Assembly (NCBI GenBank): GCA_036346255.1
Contig: CM070618.1
Coordinates: 79,494,428-79,558,427 of the forward strand
Direction: 5' to 3'
DNA length: 64,000 bases
Origin: Ampelocalamus luodianensis
Taxonomy: Eukaryota > Streptophyta > Magnoliopsida > Poales > Poaceae
Numbering within the stretch: position 1 is the stretch's first letter; every line of letters starts with the position of its first letter. The translations under genes and the position numbers were made by a program. Below are positions 33,896-45,623 of the stretch, one piece after another. Below the pieces are notes generated by a model. The model saw nothing but the letters and a program-made list of their open reading frames with translations, did not search any database and had not been told where the DNA came from.

Positions 33896-34690
33896 TGATG
33901 TTATCTCAAGCTATGTCATTGCTAGACTTGTAATTTTCAGACTTGTGGCTTTTTATGTGTTGTCATGTAATTGCCTGACTTGTGGCTTGTATGATGTTTA
34001 TGTAATTGCTAAACTTGTGCCTTTGTAATGGTCAAGTACTGCCAAACTTCTGGCTCATGTTATGTCATTCCCAAACTTATGTTATCCAATTTTTTGTTAA
34101 CTACTTTGTGTTCTGCTTGTTAAGTATCGCCAATTCTGTTTGGACAATGGTGATTGTGGATGAGGAGATTATGTTTTAACATTTAGTTTTGACCTCCATC
34201 CTGAGTACTAATTACTAAATGTTTGACTGCTTCCTGAAACATAATCTTGTTTTGCCAGAGAGGCCAAACTTGTGACTGCTTTCTCCTAAACTTGTGATTG
34301 CTTTCTCCTAATCTTGTATACACATACCATATGACAGAAAAATAGAAAATGCACATTCCAGAAAAAAAAAAGCATTATCCTAATCTTATTTGACTGCTTG
34401 CTTGTGCCATATACATACGAGAAAATGGAAAATACCTCACATTTATAAGTTGAACAATATCCCATATGACAGAAAATGAAAAATAGGGAAACATTCAAGT
34501 ATTTCCAAACTTGTGTCATGCACATACCAGAAACTACCAGAAAATACACAACAGGATAACATTCATCACAAACAATAGGATTCCCCATATTCATAACCAA
34601 CATTCATACATTATACAGGAGATTACAGGACTGGGCAAGTTCGGTTTCATACCATACTCATAGTACTAAGGATCCTAGTACTAACTAACA
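33896..34690. other. Spacer between the convergent MULE genes
   Basis: AT-rich, with simple repeats of phrases such as CTTGTGATTGCTTTCTCCTAA and AACTTGTGGC. It holds the presumed 3' ends of the transposase and the GRF gene. No coding supported. Confidence 0.5.
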
Positions 34691-35302
34691 TTACAACAAA
34701 AGCATCAAACAAGAACAATAGCATTCTCCTCTGTTTTTCCAGCTGTGCCACCTACCAGCGAGTCCAACTAGTGAAACCTCATTTTCCCTCAAATTGGCGG
34801 TCAATGCCACCACATATTCTCCATGCCTCTACTTAACCTCACTCAACTCTTGTCTTGCATCGGCCATGCCTCTACTGAGTTCACTGTTCTCCTTCCTCAA
34901 AGCCCGAACAACATCATGTAAGTCAAGTCGAAGCTGCCTCAAGAACGGGGTTGTCTCATCGTCACACCATACCCAAAACTTGCAACCTCCAGCCTTCAAC
35001 TACCAATCACAAATCAGAATAGCCTAAAAAAACAAATCGGCCAATTAGCGAAGAAGACTTACCCGAGCTCGCATGCATGTCATGTACCTCTGTGCCGGGT
35101 TGGAGTCGCTCCATGATATCCACCGACCAGCCTTCTCCCCGCAGTGGCAATAGATAGTTGGAGCGTACTCCCGTGGTCGCTCTCTGTACGGGATAGGTGA
35201 TGTGGAGGGACCATGAACTGCGCCGATGGAGGGTAGACTCGATGCCGCCGACCTCGTGCTTCCTCCAGTTGCCGCTGACCATGAGCTCTCGAGCTGGCCA
35301 TG
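34691..35302 (-). pseudogene. GRF-type zinc-finger gene convergent to the MULE transposase
   Basis: Exon 1 lies on the minus strand down to 35063 and reads PTIYCHCGEKAGRWISWSDS then NPAQRYMTCMRAR. The donor is CTCGG|GTAAGT. Exon 2 from 34993 (acceptor GTTGAAG|GCT) reads AGGCKFWVWCDDETTPFLRQ. Together they give the GRF finger, Cys-x-Cys...Cys...GCxFW, whose last part is followed by a short coiled coil (VVRALRKENSELSRGMADAR). GRF fingers bind nucleic acid in other proteins. An ATG at 35302 opens a frame that needs a one-base shift to reach the finger. A TAG at 34829-34831 interrupts the tail, although the frame stays open to 34691. The gene points at the transposase, as mudrB does in maize MuDR, but is unrelated in sequence as far as I can tell. 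Confidence 0.65.
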
Positions 35303-35358
35303 GCACCGCCTCTAGTCATCGGATACCACTCTCCAAACCCTAATCCCCTTCAATCGGC

Positions 35359-35361
<3 letters not shown>

Positions 35362-35396
<35 letters not shown>
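35362..35396. repeat. (GA)n microsatellite
   Basis: GAGAGA run in the leader of the GRF gene, inside the right part of the MULE. Confidence 0.95.
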
Positions 35397-35398
<2 letters not shown>

Positions 35399-35449
35399 TT
35401 GCGTTCTGCAAAGGGTAAGTTGGGACCAAATTTGAGTCAGCGCTCATGG

Positions 35450-35611
35450 TGGAAAGGTTTTTTTTCACATGGCACGAAACAGCCTTCAAAAGGAATATAT
35501 GACGGTTTTTGCACGATATTGATACTTGAAGTATGCGTTTCATTCGGTATTGCAATTGAGGGACTAACATTAAACTAGATCCAGAGTTCAGGAACAAACA
35601 ATGTACTTAAT
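35450..35611 (-). repeat. Right terminal inverted repeat of the MULE
   Basis: Reverse-complement partner of 28295-28460; see the element entry for shared words. Confidence 0.85.
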
Positions 35612-35620
35612 ATTGCTAGA

Positions 35621-38132
35621 TAGTGGAGCTCACTGGTCACTGGTCAGCGAGCGAATGTGTATAAGATAATACCATCCTCCTTTGACATTAACCTTGCAGG
35701 TTGCAACGAAGGATTACAACTGCGTTGAGGAAGGAATAATAAGATGAAATGTTCTTATTTTCTTTGGAATACAAGTAGTTTTGGTTTTGAGATTGATCGA
35801 TCCCTAGACTGACGGTCGGTGATTGATCGATCCATCTTTGGAATACAAGCATCGGTCGGGATGCGGATACGATCAGTGCCGCAGTACTGCCGATCGATGC
35901 TGCTGCTGCTGCTCTGCATCAGATTCAGTTCCATCCACCGGTGCTTTTCACAGGCCATCATGAGGCTAAGGCTCTGTTTTGTCACGAGATTAGCATGCCC
36001 TAATCAAATCGCTGAGCAAACCAATTATGTACGCTGAGAGCAGCCCAGCAGCAGGTGGAAACAGTACCGGCGTTGGAGTATACGCACATGCAAGCATACG
36101 TCTCGGCTGTATTATTAGTGTATTGTGCCCGTACGTCTCTAGCTTTTTTTTCTTCGAATCACCATTTTTTTTCTTCGAATCACCAGGTACAACACATAGA
36201 CGTCTACACATACGCACACCACCACACGCACGCACTCACAGTACCCAGAAAAATTACGCATCCGGATAGTCTGCTCTAATGCAAGGATCACTGTATAAAC
36301 AATGATTTTGTGTATTTACGAACAACATTAGTAATGACACGACAACAAATACTATAAAAGCAGTGAAATATTTACTACAATAATTTTACGATAGGAAAGA
36401 CACTGTAGTGATTAATATGGATATTTGCTTTTTAATCAGAACGCCTTCTACTGTATACTACCGTAGATCCGGCGACGTTCGGATCCATTTCCCAAAAATA
36501 CGGATGCTTGAGGGTGACGGAAAGCAACAACTAGCAAGGGTACTGAGCTGAACTCCTGACAAATGATGGTCCTGGAGATTAATAAATGAGTTCTTAATCA
36601 TGTTTTTGTGTGGTCTAATGGGTGGGTAGCGTACATAAAAACGGATCTAAAAGAGATCAAATTAAGCTGGGCCGATACATATATCACGAAAAGTAGGATT
36701 AGTAGCTATTAGTTCCCACCATCCGTACCGGCGGGTTCTAAGCACCAACCGTGTTGAATGTAGAGCACTATTGAGCCCGTTCTGGTCTAACTAACTGGTA
36801 GTACTACCTAGTCTTTGACATGCAAAATGATGAGTGCTTTCTGGTTGCATTTGCATCTTTCTGGTAGTAGCAAAGATGGATACCATTTCTCATTGCAAAA
36901 TATGAATCCTTTTTAAGTCTGAACATTTGATGATACACACGTATACTTGTGTACCAAAATGTACTAGTAGTTGTTTTGCCATTCGTTTAGGCGAGGATAA
37001 GCCCTGTTTGAGACCTTGACCTGACGTGACAATACATGTGCGAGGCTCATAAAAGCAAGTGGAAGACCGGGAAGTTGCCAAGGCCGTAGTAGAGAGGAGG
37101 GAGAGGAAGGAGAGGAGCTGAGGACCGCATAGATCGACTCGGGATCAGGCTATTCAATGACAAGGAAGCCGCAGCGGAGCCTCTAAGCTCCCGTTAATTT
37201 TTTTTTCTCCTCTTGGAGCCCAGCTCATGATGCCAGTGGTCCATTCTATATTAGACTGCATTGTTTTTGGTCGCGACCATTCAGGTGAAGTGTAGGTAGG
37301 TTAGTCCTTACAAAAAGATTCTCGACCTCTTGTCAATTGTCATTAACATCTACGTTAGCTTTACTGGCTGACTGGTGCTCCATTAATTTTTGCATATATT
37401 TGTATTGCCACTGAGCTTACTTACTAGCCCTTTTAATTCTCCTGAACCCTGGTGATGATAGAAAAGGATTGGACATGTTGCATCTTCGGGCTTTGGTTTG
37501 GTGTCACAGGAGCCCTACAAAAGATGCATGTCATGGTGCAATGATTATTTCAGCATTGACACTACAATTTGATGGGAATAAAGCTGCATGGGGGCAGCAT
37601 TGCTACGAGGCCTGGCCATCACGGAGATTGCGGCACCTGAGGTCCACAATGGTTGTTGCCTGGTTGGATCAATCCATTTAGTTCAGCTCGTATTTATGGT
37701 AGCAATATGGGGACATGTTCAGTGGTCGTCCCAATTTTCCTCGGCCAAATGTTCTATCTTTTCAAGTACCATCAAGGTTCAACCTGAGGTCATCAGGTCA
37801 CTTAGCCGATGTCAATTGCATACTCGAAGTGTTCGATTTAAACACAAAATACTGACGGCAACTGAATTCAGTGAGGATTTCTTTTGACGGGAGATGTTAA
37901 GCATTGTACTATCAGTGTCCAGCCTCCGAAAAAGACGGCATCTGTGCACAGATGATTGGAGATTCTAGCATTAGAATAAGCCATAGATCATGGTAGATTT
38001 TTTGCTTCCTAGAACATAAACCACCCCAGTCCGAGTCAAATTCAGGTGTGCTCGGGGCTCTATGTGTTGTACTTAATGGAAGGTAGGTCAAGAGGAGAGT
38101 AAACAACCATGTCTGTAATTACCGCTGTACAT
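35621..38132. other. Intergenic region
   Basis: No supported gene. A 21-base phrase (TTTTTTTTCTTCGAATCACCA) is doubled at about 36145-36186. Open frames at 37469-37887 have no recognised domain. Confidence 0.4.
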
Positions 38133-38137
38133 ACGGC

Positions 38138-40364
38138 TGTTGGAACGAACCCATGTCTATTTCAATAGATCAAATATACAAATTACAGTGTAGATAAATA
38201 TGTAAAAAGCATCCTATACAGACTAACATCTAACACCTACTCTCAAACCCATGATGAATCAACAACACTGAGTTTGGAGAGGTAAAAATTGTGTTAAGCT
38301 CGAGTTTGTGCCTTGATGAAGAAATCGGCTAATTGAAGCTTCAAAGGCACATACTAAAGATCAATAACTTGGTCATGCACCTACGATCTCACGTACAAAG
38401 CATCCACTCTAATATGCTTGGTGAGCTCATGCTTCACTGGATCTCGAGCAATACTGATCGCGCCAATACTGCCCGATAAGAGAGGAGTCGATGCAGAAGC
38501 TGAAACACCAAAAATCCTCAAGTAACCACCGAAGCCAAGTTATCTTAGCTGTCAACGCTACCATGGCTTGCAACTCAGCTCAGCACTCGAACAGAAAACG
38601 ACAGTCTACTTCTTGGTCTTCTAGGCAATCAGAGAGGAATCAAGAAAAACACAATAGATAAAAAGAAACTGGCGATCATAAGAATCGCTAGCCCAGGTCG
38701 CATCAGAGTACGCTGAAGCTGCAAAAAGTTGGAGCGATGAAAGAAAATGCGATGACTAATGGTATGCGAATATATCGTAGAACACGAAGAAGGTGAATGT
38801 TGTGGAGTTGAGTGGGAGCAGAAACGAACTGACTCGGAATGTGAACCAGGTGAGAAATATCAGGTTGAGTGATCCCAAGGTAGACGAGGCTCCGGCAAGA
38901 TAGCGGTAGCGAGTGGGATCCTCAAGATGCTCCCCATCAGTGAGCCAAAGGTGAACACTAAGCTCCATAGGAGTGTCCACCAGGCGCTGATCAGTTAAAC
39001 AAGCGCGAGCAAAGATATTTTGAATGTATTTCTTCTGAGAGAGGTAGTAGCCCTCAGGCCTAGAAGTGACCTTAATCCCAAAGAAGTAATGAAGATGATC
39101 TAAATTAGACATCAATAACTGCTCACTGATACGCTCCTTCACAAATTAATGTACCGAGAGTCATCCCCAGTAATGATCATATCATCCACGTAGAGAAGAA
39201 GGGATATCCAACCCCGAGGAGAGGTGTGTACAAATAGAACAGGGTCGTGATCACTGGCAGAGAAGCCGGCAGCAGTGACAAAAGAGGAGAAGTGGCCAAA
39301 CCAAGCATGAGGGACTTGCTTGAGCCCATAGAGAGAACGACAAAGGCGACAAACCATACTATCAGGGACAGAATACCGAGAGGGAGGCTGCATGCATACC
39401 TCCTCACGTAGCTCGCCATTGAGAAAGACATTCTTGACATCCAACTGAGAGATAGGCTACTGTCGAACAGAGGCCACAGCAAGAAGAGTGCAAACAGTGG
39501 TCATGTGGGCGACAAGAGCGAAGGTCCCTTCGCAGTCACGACCATGCTTCTGCTAAAAAACACGCACCACAAGACGAGCCTTGTAGCGCTCAAGAGAACC
39601 GTCCGAGTGGGTCTTGATCTTGTACACCCACTTGCACGCAATAGGAGTGACACACAAAGGTAAGGGTATAAGATCTCAAGTGCTAGTACGCTCCAAAGTA
39701 GCAATCTCCTCAGATATCGCAAGCGGCCACTCACGAAGATCGTATCTGGGAGGAGAATGTGGAGCAGGACCCAGCAAGGACGAAGAAGGAACAGGGCACA
39801 GTAAAGACGGAGGCTCAACTGGAGAAGGAGTATGCTGAGGACGACAAGACTAGTACAAGGGCAATGGTGGAATCTCGACAAAAAAAGATGGAAGGAACCT
39901 CCATCGGAGAGAGAACAGGTGGGACCGAAGGAGAGGGAAGCGAAGAAGGTGGAGGAAGAGGAAGGCAACCTCGGGGTAGAGGGGGCGGCTCAGTGGAGGA
40001 TGGGGTGGCGAGATCCCGGCAGCGGCTGCGTCGGGGTGGTGAGATCTAGAGGGATCCGTTGACGGCAGGAGTAGGAGCGGTGGTGGTGCGAGCAGAGGTG
40101 CGGCGTCAGGAGGAATAGAGGCACGGGTGCTCGGGCGTGTGGGTGCAGGAGCTCAAGTGTGGGGCGAAGTAAAGGCGGCGCTCGGAGCAAAGGAGCTCCA
40201 ACGGACAATCACGTGGGAGGAAGGTCTAGGGTTATGGTTTCCACGACTTTGATATCATATTGGAACGAACAATTTGTCTATTCCAATAAATCAAAAGGTC
40301 AAATATACAAGTTACAGTGTAGATAAATATACTAAAAGCACCATATACAAACTAACGTCTAACA
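38138..40364 (-). mobile_element. Copia element with ~100-bp LTRs and large internal deletion
   Basis: The left LTR 38138-38235 (TGTTGGAACGAAC...CATCTAACA) and right LTR 40258-40364 (TATTGGAACGAAC...CGTCTAACA) are direct repeats with a few changes. Flanks ACGGC (38133-38137) and ATGGC (40365-40369) agree at 4 of 5 bases. On the minus strand the right LTR is followed by ATGATATCAAAGTCG, a decayed initiator-Met primer site. Only the RT with a short upstream linker remains; gag, protease and integrase core are missing. Confidence 0.85.
38756..39968 (-). pseudogene. Copia reverse transcriptase fragment
   Basis: Minus-strand pieces: 39968-39501 is the linker and RT start in shifted frame. Segment 39444-39139 has MDVKNVFLNGELREEVCMQP, CRSLYGLKQVPHAWF and the catalytic LLYVDDMIITGDD. 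Segment 39142-38756 has LDHLHYFFGIKVTSRPEGYY, LSQKKYIQNIFARACL and RYLAGA. These are Copia RT blocks in order. A stop between the two pieces and loss of the RNase H half leave it non-functional. Confidence 0.85.
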
Positions 40365-40369
40365 ATGGC

Positions 40370-41064
40370 TAAGTGTGAGGCCGTGGGCAAAGCTCAACCC
40401 GGAATTCAGTTTTCTTCTCCAAATTGGATAATCCAAGCGGGACAGCAGGAAAGCATGATGGAACACATGAGGAATAGCCCATATTAAAATTCAGATATGT
40501 CGGTAGGAAGTACTAATGCTTCCAATCTTGTAACGTTGAACTAAACAATTTAGAACCAAGAATTTCGAGCAATATATATAAACATCGTAAATTCTCTCCA
40601 GAAAATCTTCAAATCTGACTCAACCAAAATATGATTTACGAGGAAACCTCAGATATGTTCTACTTACAGTGGGCATTCAACAATTATTCTCACTCACAGC
40701 TGATCATGCGATAGGTTCAGACCTCCCTAATTCCATCAGGAGAACGGTCCTCCACAAACCACAAATATCCCTTCCACACACATCAACTAAACCAGCCACG
40801 GCGCCGCAACCCTTCCTGGCCAGACACAGCGCGGGAGGCGCAAGGCAACGCTCAACGCCGTCCTTTCGTCTGAACACTTTGCGTCGCAGTGGACCAGTAT
40901 TTCCCTCTCGTTTCAGCAGGCTTGCCTTGCACCACGTAGCCTTGTGACCGCCACAAAACTGCCATGCCTGCCGTTGTTCATGTGCACCAAATGTCCCTGC
41001 ATATATAAGGGATGGATCACTTACCAAGCTTCCACCTGTGGGGAACTAACTACCTGATCAAGTC
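40370..41064 (+). promoter_or_regulatory. Upstream region of the plastid-protein gene with TATA box
   Basis: TATATAA at 41002-41008 lies 57 bases before the start codon, leaving a short 5' leader. Upstream sequence to 40370 has no supported coding; the minus-strand frame 41027-40704 overlaps it without a recognised domain. Confidence 0.55.
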
Positions 41065-41889
41065 ATGGCCATGAGGGCTCTTCCAATGTTCCCCTCTCAA
41101 AGCTCCTCATTTGGACTCCACCAAAGCATACCATCCTTGAAGCCAAGCAGTGGCAGCCCCAGATCAGTTAAGGCCTATTCAAAAGCAAATGAAGAGAAAG
41201 GCGACAAACAATCCTTGTTTGGAAGCATCACAGAGGCGCTAGACTTCTCGCAGGTCCGGTCGGAGAAGGATGCAGAGCTGCTATATGAAGCCAGGGAATC
41301 CATCAAAGCGGAAGGAAAGATGACAAAGGAGCAGGTATTTATTGAGCCACTGATGCACAAGTGTGGATCAATGATGTCAGTACCAGTAATCTGAAATTTC
41401 CCCTATGTTGATAAATTTTTGGTTGGATTTGCAATGAAGTACGGAGCGCTTCGGAGGAAGATTGGTGGCACCTACAAGGATTTCTTCAAGTCATATGTTG
41501 ATGGTACCTTGATCCATACCTTCCTCATTATACTAACTAAATGCCCAATGGATAGCTGCACGTTTTTTAGACTTCTATTGCAAAATGCTGCAAGACTGAA
41601 TAAGATGTTACAATATTATACGTACACTGCTTAAAAGATTTTCTCTCACACAAAGTTTTCTAATCATTCTTTTTTGAGCAAAAGAATGTAATGACCGACC
41701 AAATTGGTTCCGAATGCAGTTGAAGGGCAATACGTGGAGGAAGGTTGGGTGGACAAGACCTGCAAAGTTTGCAAGGAGGACACAAGGGGGGCGCCCAGGC
41801 AGGTTGACAAGCTAGGAAGATATGTGCATGTGGCATGCTTGGAGAACTCAAAATCAACCAATTTCTTTTCCAAACTATTTGCCAGATGA
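41065..41889 (+). CDS. Small predicted plastid protein with a Cys motif, three exons
   Basis: Exons 41065-41334, 41440-41503 and 41720-41889 give 504 bases, 167 codons plus TGA, all in frame. Splice sites are GAGCAG|GTATTT, ATGAAG|TACGG, GATG|GTACC and TGCAG|TTGAAG. The first ~45 residues are rich in Ser, Pro and basic residues and lack acidic ones, like a chloroplast transit peptide. The mature part reads LLYEARESIKAEGKMTKEQY and LRRKIGGTYKDFFKSYVDV. The C-terminal part has CKVCKEDTRGAPRQVDKLGR, then a third Cys in YVHVACLEN, a possible metal or redox site. I recognise this as a conserved single-domain plant protein but cannot name it or give a function. Introns could mislead; the joined frame is consistent throughout. 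Confidence 0.8.
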
Positions 41890-42003
41890 ACTTTTATTGT
41901 ACCATAAAAAAACATTGTTTCACTCATCGATAGATACAGTGTAGGTTTGCAGCAAAAGAATGTAATGACCGATCGAACATGTTATAGCCTAAAAGAGTGT
42001 AGG

Positions 42004-44881
42004 TGTAACATCCAAAAATTCGGATTCGCAAAATCTTCTTGTGTTCAAGAATCAAGGGAGTTCAACCTTCGAGCCTTTCCCGTTTTGTGCAAGATTCGGA
42101 TTCCCCCAAAATTGCACCGAGTTCTTCCCCGTTTAACCCTAACCCTAGCCCTCCTCCCTACCCCTAGCCCCGCTGCCGCCATACCCCGGCCGTGTCAACG
42201 CTCGGTCCTCCGCCCCGCCGCCATGGCGCGTGCCTCGCGATCGCGCTCTCACCGTCGCCTCTCCTCCTCACGGGCTCGCTCCCGTGCCCGCCTCGGCCGC
42301 GCCCCGATCCGGCCAAGGCCTGTGAGCCACCTCGACTCTTGCGCCGCCCTAGGTCATCGGCCTCCCCGACCTTTAAAACCCGGCGCCCGCCTCCTCTTCC
42401 CCATTCTTCCCAATCAAGAGACCCGAGCAAGAACGAGATCGAGAGGAAGAGGAAGAAGCCGGCGACTTACGCCGCCGCCGCCGCCGCCGCTTCATCTTCC
42501 TCGCGCGCCGCCTCCGCCGCCGCCGCCCGAGCCCTCTTCTCCGTCGCCGCCGCCTCCGCCGCTCGCGCGCCGCCGCTCCTCGGTTGCCGCCGCCGCCGCG
42601 TGAGCCCCTCCTCTCGCCGCCGCCGCCCGCCGCCTTCCTCTCCTCTCCCTCTCTGCCCTAGCCCCTCGCCTCCTCTTTCTTTCGGCCGAGCCGGGCGCAA
42701 GGCACCTTGGCCCATCCGGGCCGCACGCTGCACAAGGCCGCTGCTGGCCCTGGGCCGGCCGAAGGTCGAAACCCGGGCCGCCGCTAGCCCTTTTCTTTAC
42801 TGTTTATTTCTTTTCTTTCCTTTTTCTATTTTGATTCAAAAGAGAGGTTCAAATATTTATTTCTCCTCGCTTTAGCTCCAAAATTGCAAAGTTTGTTTCT
42901 AAAAATTTCTAAAATCCAAGCCCTTTCTTTTGGTGCTAGTTTGGTTTATTTTGGAGTTCATTTGATGAGACTTGTTATTTATTTAATTTGTTTGCTCGCT
43001 TGTCTCCTTTTCCGGTACGATCGATCGCGTAGAGTTCGGAGAAGCCGGAGACCCCCACTTCGATCAAGCTCAAGAATATCAAGATCATCTAGCCGTAGAC
43101 CCAAAGTAGTCGACACTTTGATCATATTGAACCTACATTTTATGCAAATTATGTTCTTTTAAATATCAAATTGCATGCTTTAATTCCCTTATGCAAATGT
43201 ATGTTAAATACCCTAAGGTAGTTAAATGCCATGTTGATGCTTTATTATTAATACACCATCCCTTGATAATTGAATTGCCATACACCCTTGTCACCCTAGT
43301 AAATATTTGGTAACTATACTAGTATAGGCTATACTTAAGCGCCATGCTAGCCTTGCTTAAGTATCAGGGTATTATCTACCCCATTCATCATCTTTTGAAA
43401 TGAACATGATTTTGGGCATCATTGGGTGTAAATGATCGGGATGGTTATGATGTTGTATTTTTCCTACCTCTTAAAAACCCTAAAGAAATTGCTTGTCACA
43501 TCCAGGCGGATGGTATGATGGATGGTATGTTGGTGGGTGCTAATGCAGCCCAAGGAATGTTGGTTTGTGGATGGTATGTGGTATGAACCGCCTGATGGTC
43601 CTTAAGGACTTAATCGTGATGACCTCCCAATGTAAAACAAGACGACCACATGTCTATAATGGTGTCGACTGCTAAATAATTTGTATCCGTTAGTATGAGT
43701 TGCACTGTGCAGATGACCCGCTACGCCATAAGCCTATGTGGCTATGGGTTGGGGTGTACGACTTACGGGTCTATGTGAGCGTAAGTCGTGTGGCGCAAGA
43801 GGGGGTCTGGGAAAGAGTTGACGGGTCTATGTGAGCGTAACTCTTCTCGTGTGAAACCTTAGCGGTGTAACAAACATCGTGGGTGCATTGTAAAGGCCTT
43901 GTGATTTATCTCCCTTGACTCACATGTCTACGAAACATGTGTACATGTCAAGATGATTGTCTCTTGTGGGTAAAGTGTACAACCTCTGCAGAGTGTAATA
44001 AACTGCTCGAGTAGCCGTGCTCACTGGTCAAGGGCGGACATGGGAACTTACAAGAGTTAGTTCTGTTTATAAAACCTTGTGGGCGGGATAAAATGTGTTG
44101 GGTCGATGTGACCCTGGTTTTGGTTTTTCCTGGGTGGATGTACCCCAGTGATGTCAAGTGGTGGATGTAACCGTTATCAAAAATAAGCATGAGGTGGAGG
44201 TAACCTCTACTGTTATAAATATTGCACAAGTAATCTCTTTAACAAATGCAATTGGTTAAAATGCTAAGTGATAGGACTTTTAATATTGGTACTCAAAATA
44301 TTGCTTTGTGCAAATAAATGAACCCGAGCCATCCTTGTTAAGCCTTGCATGTATAATATTGCATACTGTGTGTTGGCTCGCGAGCACGGTAGTTGTGCTC
44401 ATCCTCGCTCTTTCCCCCCAACCCCCAGAACCCGCAGATCATGGAGACTACACCTACTACGAGGACCTGGACGCCGAAGAGCAAGGAAATGAAGAGGAGT
44501 AGTATAGTTCTTGTAGTCTAGGTCTCGCCTCAGTCTGGTTGGCTCCGTTGGTACTTGTGTACCTCCTATATTATCCAAGCCCTTGGCTAATATCGGTCAG
44601 ACACCTAGTACCCCGCCGCTGCTCGTGGAGAGACTTGTTTCACCCCTTTGCTTCCGCTTATCGCACTCGAGATTTTGTAATGAACTCATTTGGCCTGACG
44701 GCCCTATTGTAAACTCGACCCGCGTGGTCTATTTGAACCCTAATGCTTGTATTAATGCATGATTTGGTCACGCGATGTATGAAATGATTCAAAGAATGTG
44801 TACCGTGAGCGCCATCTATCGATCCAGTGGAATAGCGCAGATTTTTCACGCAGGATTCTCGATTACGAAACCGGTCCGACA
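42004..44881 (+). repeat. Left (5') LTR of the chromovirus
   Basis: Starts TGTAACATCC and ends GGTCCGACA. The first 800 bases are GC-rich, including a CCG run at 42470-42600; the rest is AT-richer and nearly identical to the right LTR. Length 2878 against 2844 for its partner. CCCTAACCCTAG near 42135 is chance, not telomere. Confidence 0.93.
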
Positions 44882-44884
44882 GAG

Positions 44885-44899
44885 TGGTATCGAGCATAC
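44885..44899 (+). other. Primer-binding site of the chromovirus
   Basis: TGGTATCGAGCATAC, three bases after the LTR end. Compared with the usual TGGTATCAGAGCCATAC it lacks single bases, which matches the indel pattern in the rest of the element. Confidence 0.7.
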
Positions 44900-45083
44900 A
44901 TCGTAGGAGCCTTGGTTAGTTTGGTCGTTGCCTAAGGTCTTGAGTCTTATTTTCAAAACCTAAGAAAAGTTTTGGCAAAATATAGTGTATTTATCGCTCT
45001 TACTTGTCATTCCTAGTTCTCAGACTTATCCTACTTCACTTTGATTTATTCTCATCGACTTCCTCTTGTTTTCAAAATTTTAG

Positions 45084-45623
45084 ATGGTCGCTCTGTCGCT
45101 CACTGGCTCTGGGACTTTTTCTCTCACGGAGAAGACCTCGGAGGCTTCGTGGGATTTTTCGCCACCGATGCAAAGATTCGGGATACTACCATCCGCCTAT
45201 CTTCATGGGCCTGGATGACTCAGTGTGTCGGGACCGAGAGACTTGGAGCATGGAGGTTTTCCTCTATGCTAGGAGGGTGAGTTCAATACTCACACCTTCA
45301 AGGCCGAGCACCCAGAGCCGTGCTTTGATGTTGTCCAGGATGTGGCACGACTTGCCGCGCCTCGCTTGTGCGATGCATGGAGACCTTCTGCAGAGCTCGC
45401 CTTCGCTTCCATCCGACTCTCCGTGAGGAGAGTTTACCCGGTGATCCGCCACGTCCGGCAGATGACCCGCACTGTCACACCGCCCAGCCACGCAGCCTTG
45501 TCGACGCCTCGCCAACGCCTGATTGAGATCGGACGCTTCGATTTCTCCTCACCAAGAGCCTACGAGCACTCGGACACCCTCCGTGGCAACATGTTCGAGA
45601 TGATGAAGCTCACCGCGAGGTAG
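45084..45623 (+). pseudogene. ORF upstream of gag in the chromovirus (ORF0-like)
   Basis: From ATG 45084 a protein-like stretch can be followed with frame changes: MVALSLTGSGTFSLTEKTSE, then PEPCFDVVQDVARLAAPRLC and LAFASIRLSVRRVYPVIRHV, ending EMMKLTAR before a TAG at 45621. The block is distinct from gag, which starts 650 bases later. Some grass gypsy elements are reported to carry an extra ORF before gag; I think this is one but cannot confirm it. Function unknown. 45624-46270 then holds Pro/Arg-rich sequence with no recognised domain. Confidence 0.45.

Larger units (their letters stand above)
28286..35620 (+). mobile_element. Mutator-like element (MULE) with nested CACTA remnant and convergent GRF gene
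   Basis: The left end (28295-28460) and the reverse complement of the right end (35611-35450) share ~150 bases, including CTAGTTTAATGTTA, TCCCTCAATT, CAATACCGAATGAAA and CGTGCAAAAACC. These are long terminal inverted repeats typical of MULEs. Flanks ATCGCTAGA (28286-28294) and ATTGCTAGA (35612-35620) match at 8 of 9 bases, as a 9-bp target duplication. Inside are a mudrA-type transposase (plus), a GRF zinc-finger gene (minus) and a CACTA fragment (28810-30639). Because the transposase is interrupted by stops, the copy is not autonomous. Confidence 0.85.

Noticed and set aside
42130..42150. Telomere-like TTAACCCTAACCCTAG
   Set aside because: Only two units, and it recurs at the same place in the other LTR (near 50910); not a telomere.
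42192..42875. 227-residue Ala/Pro/Arg-rich frame, and its counterpart at 50824-51865
   Set aside because: Lies in the GC-rich part of both LTRs and changes frame between the two copies; compositional.
44308..44502. 64-residue frame with an acidic tail
   Set aside because: Inside the chromovirus LTR; the matching stretch in the right LTR is frameshifted and no family is recognised.
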